A DNA stretch of 64,000 nucleotides from Marinomonas spartinae (GTDB taxonomy: Bacteria; Pseudomonadota; Gammaproteobacteria; Pseudomonadales; Marinomonadaceae): NCBI RefSeq assembly GCF_900089775.1, contig NZ_FLOB01000017.1, forward strand, positions 1 to 64,000. Reading direction: 5' to 3'. Both the position numbers and the translations under genes were made by a program. A model generated the notes under the pieces. It saw only the letters and a list, made by a program, of their open reading frames with translations, was not told the origin of the DNA and made no database searches. Numbering within the stretch: position 1 is the first letter of the stretch; each line of letters begins with the position of its first letter. Below are positions 17,996 to 27,539 of this stretch, one piece after another.

Positions 17996-18111
17996 GTGTC
18001 ACACGAGTGGTGATTGCTCATAGACAAGAGCCTATTCAGTTAGCAGAAAAAATATTTGATGTGGCTAATGCTAATATCCATCAAGTGGTGACTCAGCCAA
18101 TAACAATTTAA
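17986..18111 (+). pseudogene. C-terminal remnant of a bacteriocin-type ABC exporter
   Basis: In the frame of codon 17998, the translation LGVTRVVIAHRQEPIQLAEK matches the H-loop region and end of CvaB/LagD-type peptidase ABC exporters, whose C-termini read like TRIIIAHRPETI. About 41 codons remain before the TAA. Everything upstream (C39 peptidase, membrane domain, Walker motifs) is gone. Its position after the microcin-like precursor supports the idea that the locus once carried its own exporter, now deleted. Confidence 0.55.
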
Positions 18112-18310
18112 AAGTACCATTCTTAGAAGTCTGACTCCACTCTGTTTTTTTCTGAAAGCCAACAATATAGATTACTGCTCAATATGTAATCTGGACATAG
18201 GGTGAAGAGTAATTGAAAAGGTGTTTCTTATTAGACGATACCTTCTTTATTTTTATAAAAATCCCTGGTCGATGCCCTGTGTTGTTCACTTAAGAAGAGA
18301 GTGTTGATAT

Positions 18311-18421
18311 CTACAGCTTAGCGGCTTTTTGAGATTTTAACCGTTTGAGGTGTTGCTGTCTTCTCGAGCGTCTTTCCAAAAAACACCATTCTCTGGGAGT
18401 GTACTTTGGTGATAAATTTCT
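18311..18421 (-). pseudogene. possible decayed gene tail
   Basis: On the minus strand, 36 codons are open and end in TAG, giving a strongly basic tail (KYTPREWCFLERRSRRQQHL, then lysine-rich). The frame is closed by a stop just upstream. It looks more protein-like than chance but I do not recognise it. The rest of 18112-18589 shows no gene. Confidence 0.2.
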
Positions 18422-18589
18422 TCAATAAACGTTAACGTCACAAATCAGGGACGATCCGTTATCATGTGATTGGTCCTGTTTTGTCTCTGACATCCATCCC
18501 ACAATCTAGTATCCTTCTGCTTTCAAATTACACTTGCCAAACATCAGGATGATGATCTGGTCGGTTATGTCAGTAGTAAGGATAGGTTT

Positions 18590-19540
18590 TTGAAAGAATT
18601 CGAGTTGATCAAACATATCTTCCAAGCCTCGATGATGGCGAATACGCGTGGTCGTGAGGATATTTTGCTGGGGATTGGGGACGATTGTGCTCAGGTACAG
18701 GTGCCAGCAGGGCAAAGTCTAGTGTTTTCCATGGATACCTTGGTGGAAGGGCGACATTTTCCTTTTGATGCGGATCCTGTGGATATTGGTTATCGAGCGG
18801 TGGCAACCTGTGTGAGCGACTTGGCTGCTATGGGGGCAAAGCCCGCTTTTTTTACCTTGGGACTGACGATTCCAGAGTCGGATCCCCAGTGGTTAGCAGG
18901 GTTAGCCCAAGGGATGGCGGAGTTGGCCGAACCAATAGGGCTGATTCTAGTGGGCGGAGATACCACTAAAGGGCCGTTAACCCTCACCTTGCAAGTACAT
19001 GGATACGTGGAGGCTGATCAAGTACCATTACGAGCTAATGCCAAAGTCGGTGACGATATCTACATCACTGGTTTATTGGGCGATGCCGCTGCCGCTGTTC
19101 CAATCGTGACTGGAGAGCTGCATGTGACCAGTGAACGATTTGATTATTTTTATGAGCGCTTTTGGCGGCCTCAACCTCGCTTAATTGCTGGTATGGCGCT
19201 TAAACGTGTTGTGCATTCCATGATGGATATTTCCGATGGCTTAGCACAAGATATTCAGCATATTTTAACGGCTTCCAACGTGGGAGCGCATTTGGAAGCA
19301 AACGCTTTGCCAATTTCGTCAGAGTTAGTGGCGTGGCAACCCGAGTCGGCGTTATCATTAGCCTTAACAGGTGGTGATGATTATGAGTTGTGTTTTACTG
19401 CCCCATCAAGCGCTGCCCAAGACATTCAACTGATCATTCAAACGTTGCATCTACCCTGTGTGAAAGTTGGGACTATTGTTGAGTCTGGCTTTACCATTAA
19501 CGGATACGATGGCGATCTTGGTGGTTGGCAGCATTTTTAA
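18590..19540 (+). CDS. thiL: thiamine-monophosphate kinase
   Basis: Phosphorylates thiamine monophosphate to the active cofactor thiamine diphosphate. The 316-residue length and motifs identify it: LLGIGDDCA, FSMDTLVEGRHF, CVSDLAAMGAKP, GGDTTKGP, MDISDGLAQD and LTGGDDYELCF. The start is a TTG with AAGGA 7 bases upstream. In relatives it follows nusB directly; here the 10-kb insertion separates them. pgpA follows. Confidence 0.96.
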   Translation: MKEFELIKHIFQASMMANTRGREDILLGIGDDCAQVQVPAGQSLVFSMDTLVEGRHFPFDADPVDIGYRAVATCVSDLAAMGAKPAFFTLGLTIPESDPQWLAGLAQGMAELAEPIGLILVGGDTTKGPLTLTLQVHGYVEADQVPLRANAKVGDDIYITGLLGDAAAAVPIVTGELHVTSERFDYFYERFWRPQPRLIAGMALKRVVHSMMDISDGLAQDIQHILTASNVGAHLEANALPISSELVAWQPESALSLALTGGDDYELCFTAPSSAAQDIQLIIQTLHLPCVKVGTIVESGFTINGYDGDLGGWQHF

Positions 19541-19602
19541 TAGGGCATTGGCGCGTGTAAAAGCTGTGCAAAGCTCTCGACGATAATTAACGGACATTAT
19601 TC

Positions 19603-20085
19603 ATGACACATCCTGTTCCTGCGTCGATTTGGCGTAATCCTATTCATTTTCTTGCCTTTGGCTTAGGATCGGGGGCTGCCCCTAAAGCTCCGGGTACGTT
19701 TGGTACTTTAGCGGCGATTATTCCTTTCTTTTTTATCTGGCAGTATTTGTCTGATATTCAGTATTTTTTTATGTTGGTTGCGGCTTCTTTATTGGGTATT
19801 TTTCTGTGCCATAAAACGGCCAAAGACCTAGGAGTACACGATCATTCTGGTATTGTATGGGATGAGTTTGTTGGCTTTTGGATTACCATGTGGTTAGCGC
19901 CAACGGGCTGGCTGTATATTGCCGTGGGGTTTGTGTTATTCCGCTTATTTGATATTTTGAAACCTTGGCCGATTTCTTGGTTTGATAAAAATGTTCATGG
20001 CGGTTTTGGTATTATGATTGACGATATTCTCGCCGGTGTTGCTGCGTTTGCGGTGATGCAGCTATTAGCGCACTTTGTTTGGTAA
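19603..20085 (+). CDS. pgpA: phosphatidylglycerophosphatase A
   Basis: Dephosphorylates phosphatidylglycerol phosphate in the inner membrane. The 160 residues contain three to four hydrophobic segments and the family motifs GSGAAPKAPGTFGTL, DEFVGFW and the C-terminal DDILAG acidic motif. It follows thiL after 62 bases, in the usual thiL-pgpA order. Confidence 0.95.
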   Translation: MTHPVPASIWRNPIHFLAFGLGSGAAPKAPGTFGTLAAIIPFFFIWQYLSDIQYFFMLVAASLLGIFLCHKTAKDLGVHDHSGIVWDEFVGFWITMWLAPTGWLYIAVGFVLFRLFDILKPWPISWFDKNVHGGFGIMIDDILAGVAAFAVMQLLAHFVW

Positions 20086-20210
20086 ATGCTCTTTGGTTGT
20101 CGGCTGTTTGGCAAAAGTACATAGATGTTTTTATAAGCATGTCGATTTAATAAGAGCATCCTTGTTTTTGTGGTGTGATCATTGTCTTTTTCGTTGAAAT
20201 AAAGGGTGTT

Positions 20211-21026
20211 ATGACGCAGGAATTGGATCATCAACAGGCTTTTCAGGTGCATTGCTTAGCCCAAATGGGGGTGATGACTTGGCTGCCAGACAATCAGGTG
20301 GCACCGGGAACGGTTTTTTATCCCGCTAATCCTTGGCCGATGGATCAAGCGTTTGAGCCGGTTGCTAAGGCTCCGATTCTTGAAGGGCAGACGCAAGGCT
20401 TTGGCGTGGTTGAAACGCCGCCGAAGGTAGTGGCACCTGAAGCGAAAGAGCAATCTGTTGCCAATTTGCGTGAGCAGCTTAATGCTGGCCCCGATATTAT
20501 TGTCGAAGATCTGCAGCCAATCGAAGAATATGCCGTCGACATTGATGTCCCCGTAGAAGACGTTGAGCCGACTAAGCGTAAGATCATGCGTCTTGAACTG
20601 CGTGCGTTTGCTCTGGCTAATCAGTTGCTAATTTTGACAGAGGTGCCAACGGCGTTCACTCAGCAGGAAGACATTGAGCGCTTAGCATTGAAAATGGGCC
20701 AAGCACTTTTAAAACAGCCGATTGAAGAGTGGTCAAGCAGTGCCTTATCGTGGCCTGGTGGTCTTAGAAATCCATACTTTGTAACGCGTCAAGATTGGTT
20801 GCTGGGTGCGTTAGAAGGCTTTGTACAGCGTGTTAGTAAGTCCTTCCTATCACCGCCTAAAATAGTATTGGCTGGTGCTAGTATTAGCGAGCTATTTAAT
20901 GAACTACCAAGTGAGAGTCCATTAAACGCCTTCCCAGTTGCTCGTATTGTCAGCCTACCTGAGCTATTTCGTATTCCTGAGTTGCGCAAAGAAGCATGGC
21001 AAATCATGCAAACAGCCCTTTTCTAA
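20211..21026 (+). CDS. unassigned protein in the holD position (candidate DNA polymerase III psi-like)
   Basis: A soluble 271-residue protein. An N-terminal segment starts MTQELDHQQAFQVHCLAQMG. A low-complexity acidic and proline-containing middle covers about 75-135. A C-terminal domain (about 135-271) contains LELRAFALANQLLILTEVP and SWPGGLRNPYFVTRQ. In E. coli, holD (psi subunit) lies directly upstream of rimI, and psi also begins with a short peptide that binds SSB and chi. The position and the short N-terminal helix-like segment suggest a diverged psi-like role, but no diagnostic motif is visible. The start is the ATG at 20211 with AAGGG upstream; a GTG at 20175 is less likely. Confidence 0.6.
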   Translation: MTQELDHQQAFQVHCLAQMGVMTWLPDNQVAPGTVFYPANPWPMDQAFEPVAKAPILEGQTQGFGVVETPPKVVAPEAKEQSVANLREQLNAGPDIIVEDLQPIEEYAVDIDVPVEDVEPTKRKIMRLELRAFALANQLLILTEVPTAFTQQEDIERLALKMGQALLKQPIEEWSSSALSWPGGLRNPYFVTRQDWLLGALEGFVQRVSKSFLSPPKIVLAGASISELFNELPSESPLNAFPVARIVSLPELFRIPELRKEAWQIMQTALF

Positions 21027-21061
21027 TAATTTATCCATGCGCCATGATTTGGAGTGTGTAA

Positions 21062-21577
21062 ATGACCCATCTAGTTAACTTACAGCAGCATCGTATTCGT
21101 TCCGCCTCAATAAACGACCTAGAGGCGATTGTGTCCCTTGATATGGATTCTAATCCACATCCTTGGGGGGAGAATCTGATCAAAGACGCCTTGGCGACTC
21201 GCCAAAACTGGGTCATTGAAAGTTGTGATGAGCAGGGTAGTATAAACATTTCTGCTTGGCTGACGGCGTCCATGTTATTTGAGCAATCTGAACTTGAGCT
21301 CATTGTGGTTGATCGTTTTTTTCGTCGACAAGGCTTAGCAAGAAAATTGATGACACATTGGTTCGACGCTATCAAGCGGCAAAATATGGGCAGAGAACAG
21401 CCTGTCAGTGAGTGTTTACTTGAGGTGCGGGAATCGAACTTAGGCGCGATTACCCTATATAAATCGCTTGGCTTTGAATTGATGGGACGGCGTAAAAACT
21501 ACTATCAAAGTGAGCAGGGTAATGAAGCGGCGCTGTTATTTAATCTAACCATTTCATATCAAGGAGAAAGACCATGA
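21062..21577 (+). CDS. rimI: ribosomal protein S18-alanine N-acetyltransferase RimI
   Basis: A GNAT acetyltransferase that acetylates the N-terminal alanine of ribosomal protein S18. The acetyl-CoA loop is RRQGLA, followed by the RimI-specific LEVRESNLGAITLYKSLGF and RRKNYY motifs. The 171 residues are slightly longer than in E. coli (148). Its stop overlaps the start of the next gene by 4 bases (ATGA), so the two are probably coupled. Confidence 0.9.
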   Translation: MTHLVNLQQHRIRSASINDLEAIVSLDMDSNPHPWGENLIKDALATRQNWVIESCDEQGSINISAWLTASMLFEQSELELIVVDRFFRRQGLARKLMTHWFDAIKRQNMGREQPVSECLLEVRESNLGAITLYKSLGFELMGRRKNYYQSEQGNEAALLFNLTISYQGERP

Positions 21578-22125
21578 GTAACGTATTAGTTCCCATTGCC
21601 AATGGCAGTGAAGATATTGAAGCCATTACCATTATTGATGTACTACGCCGTGGTGGTGTCGAGGTGACAGTAGCCAGTATAGAAGAGGCTAAGCAAGTGA
21701 CAATGGCGTTTGGGAGTAAGCTAGAAGCGGACGTGCTATTGACCGATGTGGCGGACAAACAATACGATGCTATTGTTCTGCCTGGCGGAATGCCTGGGGC
21801 AGAGCATCTACGTGACTGTGAGCTTTTGATCGATATGTTGGAAAAACACGATATTCAGGATGCGCTACTCTGCGCCATTTGTGCCTCACCAGCACTAGTA
21901 TTTGGTACCCATGGTTTTGTGGTTGATAAACAGGCTACTTGCTACCCTAGTTTTGAAAAAGGGTTAACGGGTGCGGAATATGTTTCTGATCAGCCTGTGG
22001 TGATGGATGGCAATATTATTACCAGTCAAGGCCCAGCAACAGCTATGGCGTTTGCCCTTGGCGTATTGGCGAATCTTGAAGGCTACGAAGCCACACAAAA
22101 GGTTGCCGATGGGTTGTTGTGCTAG
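21574..22125 (+). CDS. yajL: DJ-1/PfpI family protein, YajL-like
   Basis: Belongs to the DJ-1 superfamily (protein/nucleotide deglycase or redox chaperone). E16 and the nucleophile C103 (LLCAICASPA) are conserved, with the flavodoxin-like order expected. The 183-residue length is near that of YajL (196). It overlaps rimI by 4 bases. Whether it acts as a deglycase is debated for the family, so the exact role is open. Confidence 0.88.
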   Translation: MSNVLVPIANGSEDIEAITIIDVLRRGGVEVTVASIEEAKQVTMAFGSKLEADVLLTDVADKQYDAIVLPGGMPGAEHLRDCELLIDMLEKHDIQDALLCAICASPALVFGTHGFVVDKQATCYPSFEKGLTGAEYVSDQPVVMDGNIITSQGPATAMAFALGVLANLEGYEATQKVADGLLC

Positions 22126-22225
22126 TCGTAGGTCGTACCTGAAATTAATCTTGACCAAAAAGTCAAGAGTGAATTTGCTTTAATCGTGAGTTTTTACCTA
22201 TTTTTGACGCTATTGAGTGGACGCC

Positions 22226-22354
22226 ATGGGTGTATCAGAGTAGAATTGGGCAGATTTTTTGAACGCGAGTTCTATTGATATTTGATCAATAGATGAACGG
22301 CAAAAACGCAATTTCTTAAAAGCGAGATGAGCCGCCGGTTTATCTCGCTTTTTT
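22226..22354 (+). promoter_or_regulatory. probable carAB leader with two hairpins
   Basis: Upstream of carA lie a 5-codon ATG frame (22226-22243), a perfect 8-bp inverted repeat CTATTGAT/ATCAATAG (22272-22292), and an 11-bp terminator-like hairpin AAAAGCGAGAT/ATCTCGCTTTT with a T tail (22318-22354). The last ends only 33 bases before the carA start. A terminator placed inside the leader suggests transcription attenuation of carAB, in keeping with pyrimidine or arginine control known in other bacteria. It could instead end transcription from upstream. Confidence 0.5.
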
Positions 22355-22386
22355 GCAACCTGATAGGCTCTAAATGGGAGGTTCCT

Positions 22387-23517
22387 TTGGCAACATCAGC
22401 GATTCTGGCTCTGGAAGATGGCACAATTTTTAAAGGGGTGTCGATCGGAGCAGATGGCTCCTCAACCGCCGAAGTAGTATTTAACACTTCGATGACTGGT
22501 TATCAAGAAATTCTTACTGATCCTTCCTATGCTCGACAAATGGTCACTCTGACCTATCCCCACATTGGCAACACTGGCGTTAACTCTGAAGATGAAGAAT
22601 CCAAACAAGTATGGTGTGAGGGGTTAATTATCCGTGACTTACCATTACTGGCAAGCAGTTGGCGTAAAGAGGAAGACTTAGATGTTTACCTAAAACGCAA
22701 AGGGGTAGTCGGTATCGCCGACATTGATACACGTAAACTCACGCGTATTTTGCGAGAAAAAGGTGCGCAAGCGGGTTGTATCATGGCAGGAGAAGATCTT
22801 GATGAAGAGGCGGCGATTGCTGCTGCGCGAGCTTTCCCTGGCCTAAAAGGTATGGACCTTGCGAAAGAGGTGACCTCAGAAGCCTCTTACCAGTGGACAG
22901 AGTCTACTTGGGATCTGGTAAACGGTCACACCATTCCAGCGTCTTTTGACTTCCATGTTGTTGCTTATGATTTTGGCGTGAAGACAAACATTTTGCGCAT
23001 GTTGGTCGAACGTGGCTGCCGTTTGACGGTCGTGCCAGCGAAAACGCCAGCAAGTGATGTACTTGCGCTTAATCCAGATGGGGTTTTCCTTTCCAATGGT
23101 CCGGGTGATCCAGAACCATGTGATTACGCGATCCAAGCTATCAAAGACATCTTGGAGACTGAAATTCCTGTGTTTGGTATCTGTCTTGGACACCAGTTGT
23201 TGGCCCTTGCTAGCGGTGCAACTACTAAGAAAATGAAGTTCGGTCACCATGGGGCTAACCACCCAGTTCAAGACATCAAAAAAGGCACTGTGATGATTAC
23301 CAGCCAAAACCACGGTTTTGCGGTGGACGAAGACACGCTGCCTGCGAATCTTGAAGCGACTCACAAATCCTTGTTCGACGGTTCTTTGCAAGGTATTGCG
23401 CGAACAGATAAAAAGGCGTTTAGCTTCCAAGGTCACCCAGAAGCGAGCCCAGGGCCACACGACGTTGCGCCACTGTTCGATCAGTTTATCGAAAACATCA
23501 AAGCCACCAAAGCCTGA
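22387..23517 (+). CDS. carA: carbamoyl-phosphate synthase small subunit
   Basis: The glutamine amidotransferase subunit that supplies ammonia to CarB for arginine and pyrimidine synthesis. The N-terminal CPSase domain starts [14 protein letters not shown]; the class I amidotransferase domain has the nucleophile cysteine in [13 protein letters not shown] and the His/Glu pair in [11 protein letters not shown]. The start chosen is the TTG at 22387, 5 bases after GGGAGG, giving 376 residues like other CarA proteins. An in-frame ATG at 22327 would add 20 residues that do not resemble the family. carB follows after 15 bases. Confidence 0.95.
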   Translation: MATSAILALEDGTIFKGVSIGADGSSTAEVVFNTSMTGYQEILTDPSYARQMVTLTYPHIGNTGVNSEDEESKQVWCEGLIIRDLPLLASSWRKEEDLDVYLKRKGVVGIADIDTRKLTRILREKGAQAGCIMAGEDLDEEAAIAAARAFPGLKGMDLAKEVTSEASYQWTESTWDLVNGHTIPASFDFHVVAYDFGVKTNILRMLVERGCRLTVVPAKTPASDVLALNPDGVFLSNGPGDPEPCDYAIQAIKDILETEIPVFGICLGHQLLALASGATTKKMKFGHHGANHPVQDIKKGTVMITSQNHGFAVDEDTLPANLEATHKSLFDGSLQGIARTDKKAFSFQGHPEASPGPHDVAPLFDQFIENIKATKA

Positions 23518-23532
23518 GCAGGAACGAATACT

Positions 23533-26500
23533 ATGCCAAAGCGTACTGACATAAAAAGCGTCTTAATTTTAGGTGCAGGCCCTATTGTCATCGGTCAAGC
23601 CTGTGAATTTGACTACTCCGGTGCTCAAGCGTGTAAAGCACTTCGTGAAGAAGGCTTCCGCGTTATTCTGGTGAACTCTAACCCAGCGACCATTATGACC
23701 GACCCTGTCATGGCCGATGCCACTTACATTGAGCCGATTGAGTGGCAAACTGTTGAGAAGATTATTGAGAAAGAGCGCCCAGATGCGGTGTTACCAACTA
23801 TGGGTGGGCAAACCGCTCTGAACTGTGCGCTGGATCTTGAACGCCACGGTGTATTAGAAAAATACAACTGCGAAATGATCGGTGCCACAGCGGATGCCAT
23901 CGACAAAGCCGAAGATCGTCACCGTTTTGACGAAGCAATGAAAGCGATTGGTTTGGAATGTCCTCGTGCTGGCATTGCACACAACATGGAAGAAGCTCTG
24001 AAAGTGCAAGCGGAAGTGGGCTTCCCTTGTATTATCCGTCCTTCTTTCACCATGGGCGGAAGCGGTGGCGGTATTGCTTACAACATGGAAGAGTTCGACG
24101 AAATTTGTACTCGTGGTTTGGATCTATCCCCAACCAATGAACTATTGATCGATGAATCTTTGATCGGTTGGAAAGAGTACGAGATGGAAGTGGTTCGTGA
24201 TAAGAACGACAACTGTATCATCGTTTGTGCCATCGAAAACTTCGACGCCATGGGGGTACACACAGGTGACTCGATCACCGTCGCCCCAGCGCAAACCCTG
24301 ACTGACAAAGAATACCAAATCATGCGTAATGCCTCGTTGGCCGTATTGCGTGAAATCGGTGTCGAAACCGGTGGTTCCAACGTTCAGTTTGGTATGGATC
24401 CGAAGACAGGCCGCTTGGTGGTCATCGAAATGAACCCTCGTGTGTCGCGTTCTTCTGCATTGGCGTCAAAAGCGACGGGTTTTCCTATTGCAAAAATCGC
24501 GGCGAAATTAGCCATCGGCTACACATTGGATGAATTGAAAAACGACATCACAGGTGGGCAAACACCAGCCAGCTTCGAGCCTGCGATTGACTACGTTGTA
24601 ACGAAAATTCCGCGTTTCACGTTCGAGAAATTTCCGCAAGCGAATGACCGCCTGACGACGCAAATGAAGTCAGTCGGTGAAGTAATGGCGATTGGCCGTA
24701 ACTTCCAAGAGTCACTACAAAAAGCGTTGCGTGGCCTAGAAACTGGCTCGGATGGCTTTAATCCCCAGTTGGATTTCAGTGAAGAAAACAGTAAAGAAAA
24801 ACTGGCGTTTGAACTGCAATCTCCCGGCTCTGAGCGTATTTGGTACATTGGCGATGCGTTCCGTTCAGGCATGTCTGTTGATGATGTCTATCAAGTTACG
24901 GGTATCGACCCTTGGTTCTTGGTGCAAATTGAAGATTTGATCAAAGAAGAAGCGGCCTTGGCAGACAAAGGTCTGGCTGACATGACCTACGATGTGTTGC
25001 GTCGTCTAAAACGCAAAGGCTTCTCTGACGCACGTCTTGCAAGCTTGCTGAGTGTGACAGAAAAATCCATGCGCGAGCGTCGCTATTTGATGAAGGTTCA
25101 CCCCGTCTACAAGCGTGTGGATACTTGTGCGGCAGAATTTGCGACCAATACCGCGTATATGTACTCCACTTATGAAGACGAGTGTGAAGCGGCCCCGACT
25201 GATCGTGAAAAAGTGATTATCCTAGGGGGCGGTCCAAATCGTATCGGCCAAGGTATTGAGTTTGACTACTGCTGTGTTCACGCGGCACTAGGATTACGTG
25301 AAGACGGTTACGAAACCATCATGGTGAACTGTAACCCAGAAACAGTATCGACGGATTATGATACCTCTGATCGTTTGTATTTCGAGCCAGTCACGCTAGA
25401 AGATGTGCTAGAAATTGTCCGCACGGAAAAACCCACAGGAGTGATTGTGCAGTTTGGTGGACAAACGCCACTGAAAATTGCCCGCGCGCTGCAGAACGAA
25501 GGGGTGCCTATCATCGGTACGACACCTGAGTCGATTGACCGTGCCGAAGACCGTGAGCGTTTCCAAAGCATGATTCAGCGCCTAGGTTACAAACAGCCTC
25601 ATAATGCGACAGTGCGCAGTGTTGAGCAGGCGGCGGCAAAAGCCGCCGACATCGGTTACCCGCTTGTGGTCCGTCCATCTTATGTACTAGGTGGTCGTGC
25701 GATGGAAATCGTCTACAACGAAAAAGAATTGATGCGCTATATGACCAGTGCGGTAAAAGTCTCCAACGACAGCCCTGTGTTACTGGATCACTTCCTAAAT
25801 GCGGCGATTGAGATCGATATTGACTGCATCTGTGATGGTCATCAAGTGGTAATCGGCGGCATCATGCAGCATATTGAGCAAGCTGGCGTCCACTCTGGTG
25901 ACTCGGCCTGTTCTTTGCCACCTTACTCACTGCCTAGCGATGTTCAAGATCAAATCCGTGAAATGATCAAAAACATGGCCCTTGAGCTGGGTGTGGTTGG
26001 TTTGATGAACACGCAGCTTGCGGTTCAAGATGGCGAAATTTATGTGATCGAAGTGAACCCTCGTGCCTCACGTACCGTGCCTTTCGTTTCTAAGTGTATC
26101 GGTCGTTCTTTAGCACAAGTGGCCGCCTTGGTTATGGCTGGTAAGACACTAGCAGAGCTTGGTTTTACTGAAGAAATCATTCCTGCCTACTACAGTGTGA
26201 AAGAAGCCGTTTTCCCATTCAATAAGTTCCAAGGTGTCGATCCGATTCTTGGACCTGAAATGAAGTCAACGGGTGAAGTGATGGGCGTGGGTGATACCTT
26301 CGCCGAAGCCTTCGGCAAAGCGGCATTAGGCGGTGGTACGGTGTTACCGACGTCTGGTCGTGCCTTTATCAGTGTCCGTGATATGGACAAAGATGGGGCC
26401 GTGGAGGTGGCGCGTCGTTTGCTTGAGCAAGGCTTTAATTTAGTGGCAACAGAAGGGACGGCGAAACACTTAACGGCCCATGGTGTGCCCGTTGATAAAG

Positions 26501-26748
26501 TCAACAAGGTCAACGAGGGTCGTCCGCATATTGTTGATATGCTGAAAAACGGTGAAATTGACTACATCATTAATACCACTGCCGGAACGCAAGCCATTGC
26601 GGACTCTTCTGTGATTCGCCGTACAGCATTACTGCGCAAGGTTTGTTACACTACGACATTGGCCGGTGCTGAAGCGACAAGTATGGCGATCAGCTTGAAA
26701 GGTGAAACCAAAGTTAGAAGATTGCAAGATTTGCACTTGGGGAAATAA
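23533..26748 (+). CDS. carB: carbamoyl-phosphate synthase large subunit
   Basis: Makes carbamoyl phosphate from bicarbonate, ammonia and two ATP. The 1071-residue length is standard. Two homologous ATP-grasp halves are visible (starting at [20 protein letters not shown] and [20 protein letters not shown]), followed by a C-terminal allosteric MGS-like domain (about 935-1071). Its TAA overlaps the greA ATG by one base, so greA is probably co-transcribed. Confidence 0.98.
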   Translation: MPKRTDIKSVLILGAGPIVIGQACEFDYSGAQACKALREEGFRVILVNSNPATIMTDPVMADATYIEPIEWQTVEKIIEKERPDAVLPTMGGQTALNCALDLERHGVLEKYNCEMIGATADAIDKAEDRHRFDEAMKAIGLECPRAGIAHNMEEALKVQAEVGFPCIIRPSFTMGGSGGGIAYNMEEFDEICTRGLDLSPTNELLIDESLIGWKEYEMEVVRDKNDNCIIVCAIENFDAMGVHTGDSITVAPAQTLTDKEYQIMRNASLAVLREIGVETGGSNVQFGMDPKTGRLVVIEMNPRVSRSSALASKATGFPIAKIAAKLAIGYTLDELKNDITGGQTPASFEPAIDYVVTKIPRFTFEKFPQANDRLTTQMKSVGEVMAIGRNFQESLQKALRGLETGSDGFNPQLDFSEENSKEKLAFELQSPGSERIWYIGDAFRSGMSVDDVYQVTGIDPWFLVQIEDLIKEEAALADKGLADMTYDVLRRLKRKGFSDARLASLLSVTEKSMRERRYLMKVHPVYKRVDTCAAEFATNTAYMYSTYEDECEAAPTDREKVIILGGGPNRIGQGIEFDYCCVHAALGLREDGYETIMVNCNPETVSTDYDTSDRLYFEPVTLEDVLEIVRTEKPTGVIVQFGGQTPLKIARALQNEGVPIIGTTPESIDRAEDRERFQSMIQRLGYKQPHNATVRSVEQAAAKAADIGYPLVVRPSYVLGGRAMEIVYNEKELMRYMTSAVKVSNDSPVLLDHFLNAAIEIDIDCICDGHQVVIGGIMQHIEQAGVHSGDSACSLPPYSLPSDVQDQIREMIKNMALELGVVGLMNTQLAVQDGEIYVIEVNPRASRTVPFVSKCIGRSLAQVAALVMAGKTLAELGFTEEIIPAYYSVKEAVFPFNKFQGVDPILGPEMKSTGEVMGVGDTFAEAFGKAALGGGTVLPTSGRAFISVRDMDKDGAVEVARRLLEQGFNLVATEGTAKHLTAHGVPVDKVNKVNEGRPHIVDMLKNGEIDYIINTTAGTQAIADSSVIRRTALLRKVCYTTTLAGAEATSMAISLKGETKVRRLQDLHLGK

Positions 26749-27224
26749 TGAAAAAAGTACCAATGACGGTGGAAGGAGAGGCTCGTCTCCGCCAAGAGCT
26801 TAACCACCTTAAATCCGTAGTTCGTCCTCGCGTGATTGCTGATATTGCAGAAGCACGTGAACATGGCGATTTAAAAGAAAATGCAGAATATCACGCTGCG
26901 CGTGAAGAACAAGGCTTTACAGAAGGTCGTATTAAAGAGATCGAAGGGAAATTAGCGGACTCACAAGTGATTGATGTCAAAGCGATGCCAGCGACTGGTA
27001 AAGTGGTTTTTGGCACAACGGTGACCTTGTTCAATGTAGATACCGAAGACACTGTTACCTATCAAATTGTGGGTGACGATGAGGCAGACGTGAAATTGAA
27101 GAAAATTTCTTATGCGTCTCCGATCGCAAAAGCCATTATTGGGAAAGAAGAGGGTGACGAAGTCACTGTCAAAATCCCAAGTGGTGAAGCAGTGTATGAA
27201 ATTGAGAAAGTCGAATACATTTAA
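26748..27224 (+). CDS. greA: transcription elongation factor GreA
   Basis: Rescues backtracked RNA polymerase by stimulating transcript cleavage. The 158 residues comprise an N-terminal coiled coil with the acidic tip ([18 protein letters not shown]) and a C-terminal FKBP-like globular domain. The start overlaps carB by one base. A strong terminator follows. Confidence 0.97.
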   Translation: MKKVPMTVEGEARLRQELNHLKSVVRPRVIADIAEAREHGDLKENAEYHAAREEQGFTEGRIKEIEGKLADSQVIDVKAMPATGKVVFGTTVTLFNVDTEDTVTYQIVGDDEADVKLKKISYASPIAKAIIGKEEGDEVTVKIPSGEAVYEIEKVEYI

Positions 27225-27260
27225 TCTTCGCTATTCTCTAGAAAATCAAAAAAAGAAATC

Positions 27261-27295
27261 AAAAAACCACGAGGCTTATGCCTCGTGGTTTTTTT
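27261..27295. terminator. strong terminator after greA
   Basis: Stem ACCACGAGGC/GCCTCGTGGT with a 4-base loop, an A6 run before it and a T7 run after it. It ends the carAB-greA transcript. The following roughly 170 bases hold no gene. Confidence 0.92.
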
Positions 27296-27467
27296 GTTTA
27301 AAGGACTTAGATCAGGTTATATAGAATTGTGCTTTTCTCTCATGAACCTTTAGATCTTAATTCATAACACTGTTTTTGGATTGTTGCCTACTGCAATGTG
27401 ATTTTTCTCGATGGGGAAGGAGGGAATGCGTTGTGATCGTGAGGAGAGGCGTTTGTGTCATAACATC

Positions 27468-27500
27468 AAAAGCAGAGTGCCTTGTGCCGGCTCCGCTTTT
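27468..27500 (-). terminator. terminator after the iclR gene
   Basis: Inverted repeat AAAAGCAGAG/CTCCGCTTTT with one G-U pair and a 13-base loop, placed just after the iclR stop in the minus direction. Confidence 0.65.
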
Positions 27501-27539
27501 GGTGTGTGATTCGTTTTTTTAGCGTTTTTTTAGCGTTTT

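Noticed and set aside
22876-23460. 194-codon open frame on the minus strand opposite carA
   Set aside because: It is fully antisense to the well-supported carA gene; its product has no recognisable motif and no ribosome site was seen.
27312-27467. Spacer after the greA terminator checked for a small gene or RNA
   Set aside because: No frame with a ribosome site and no clear RNA structure was found.
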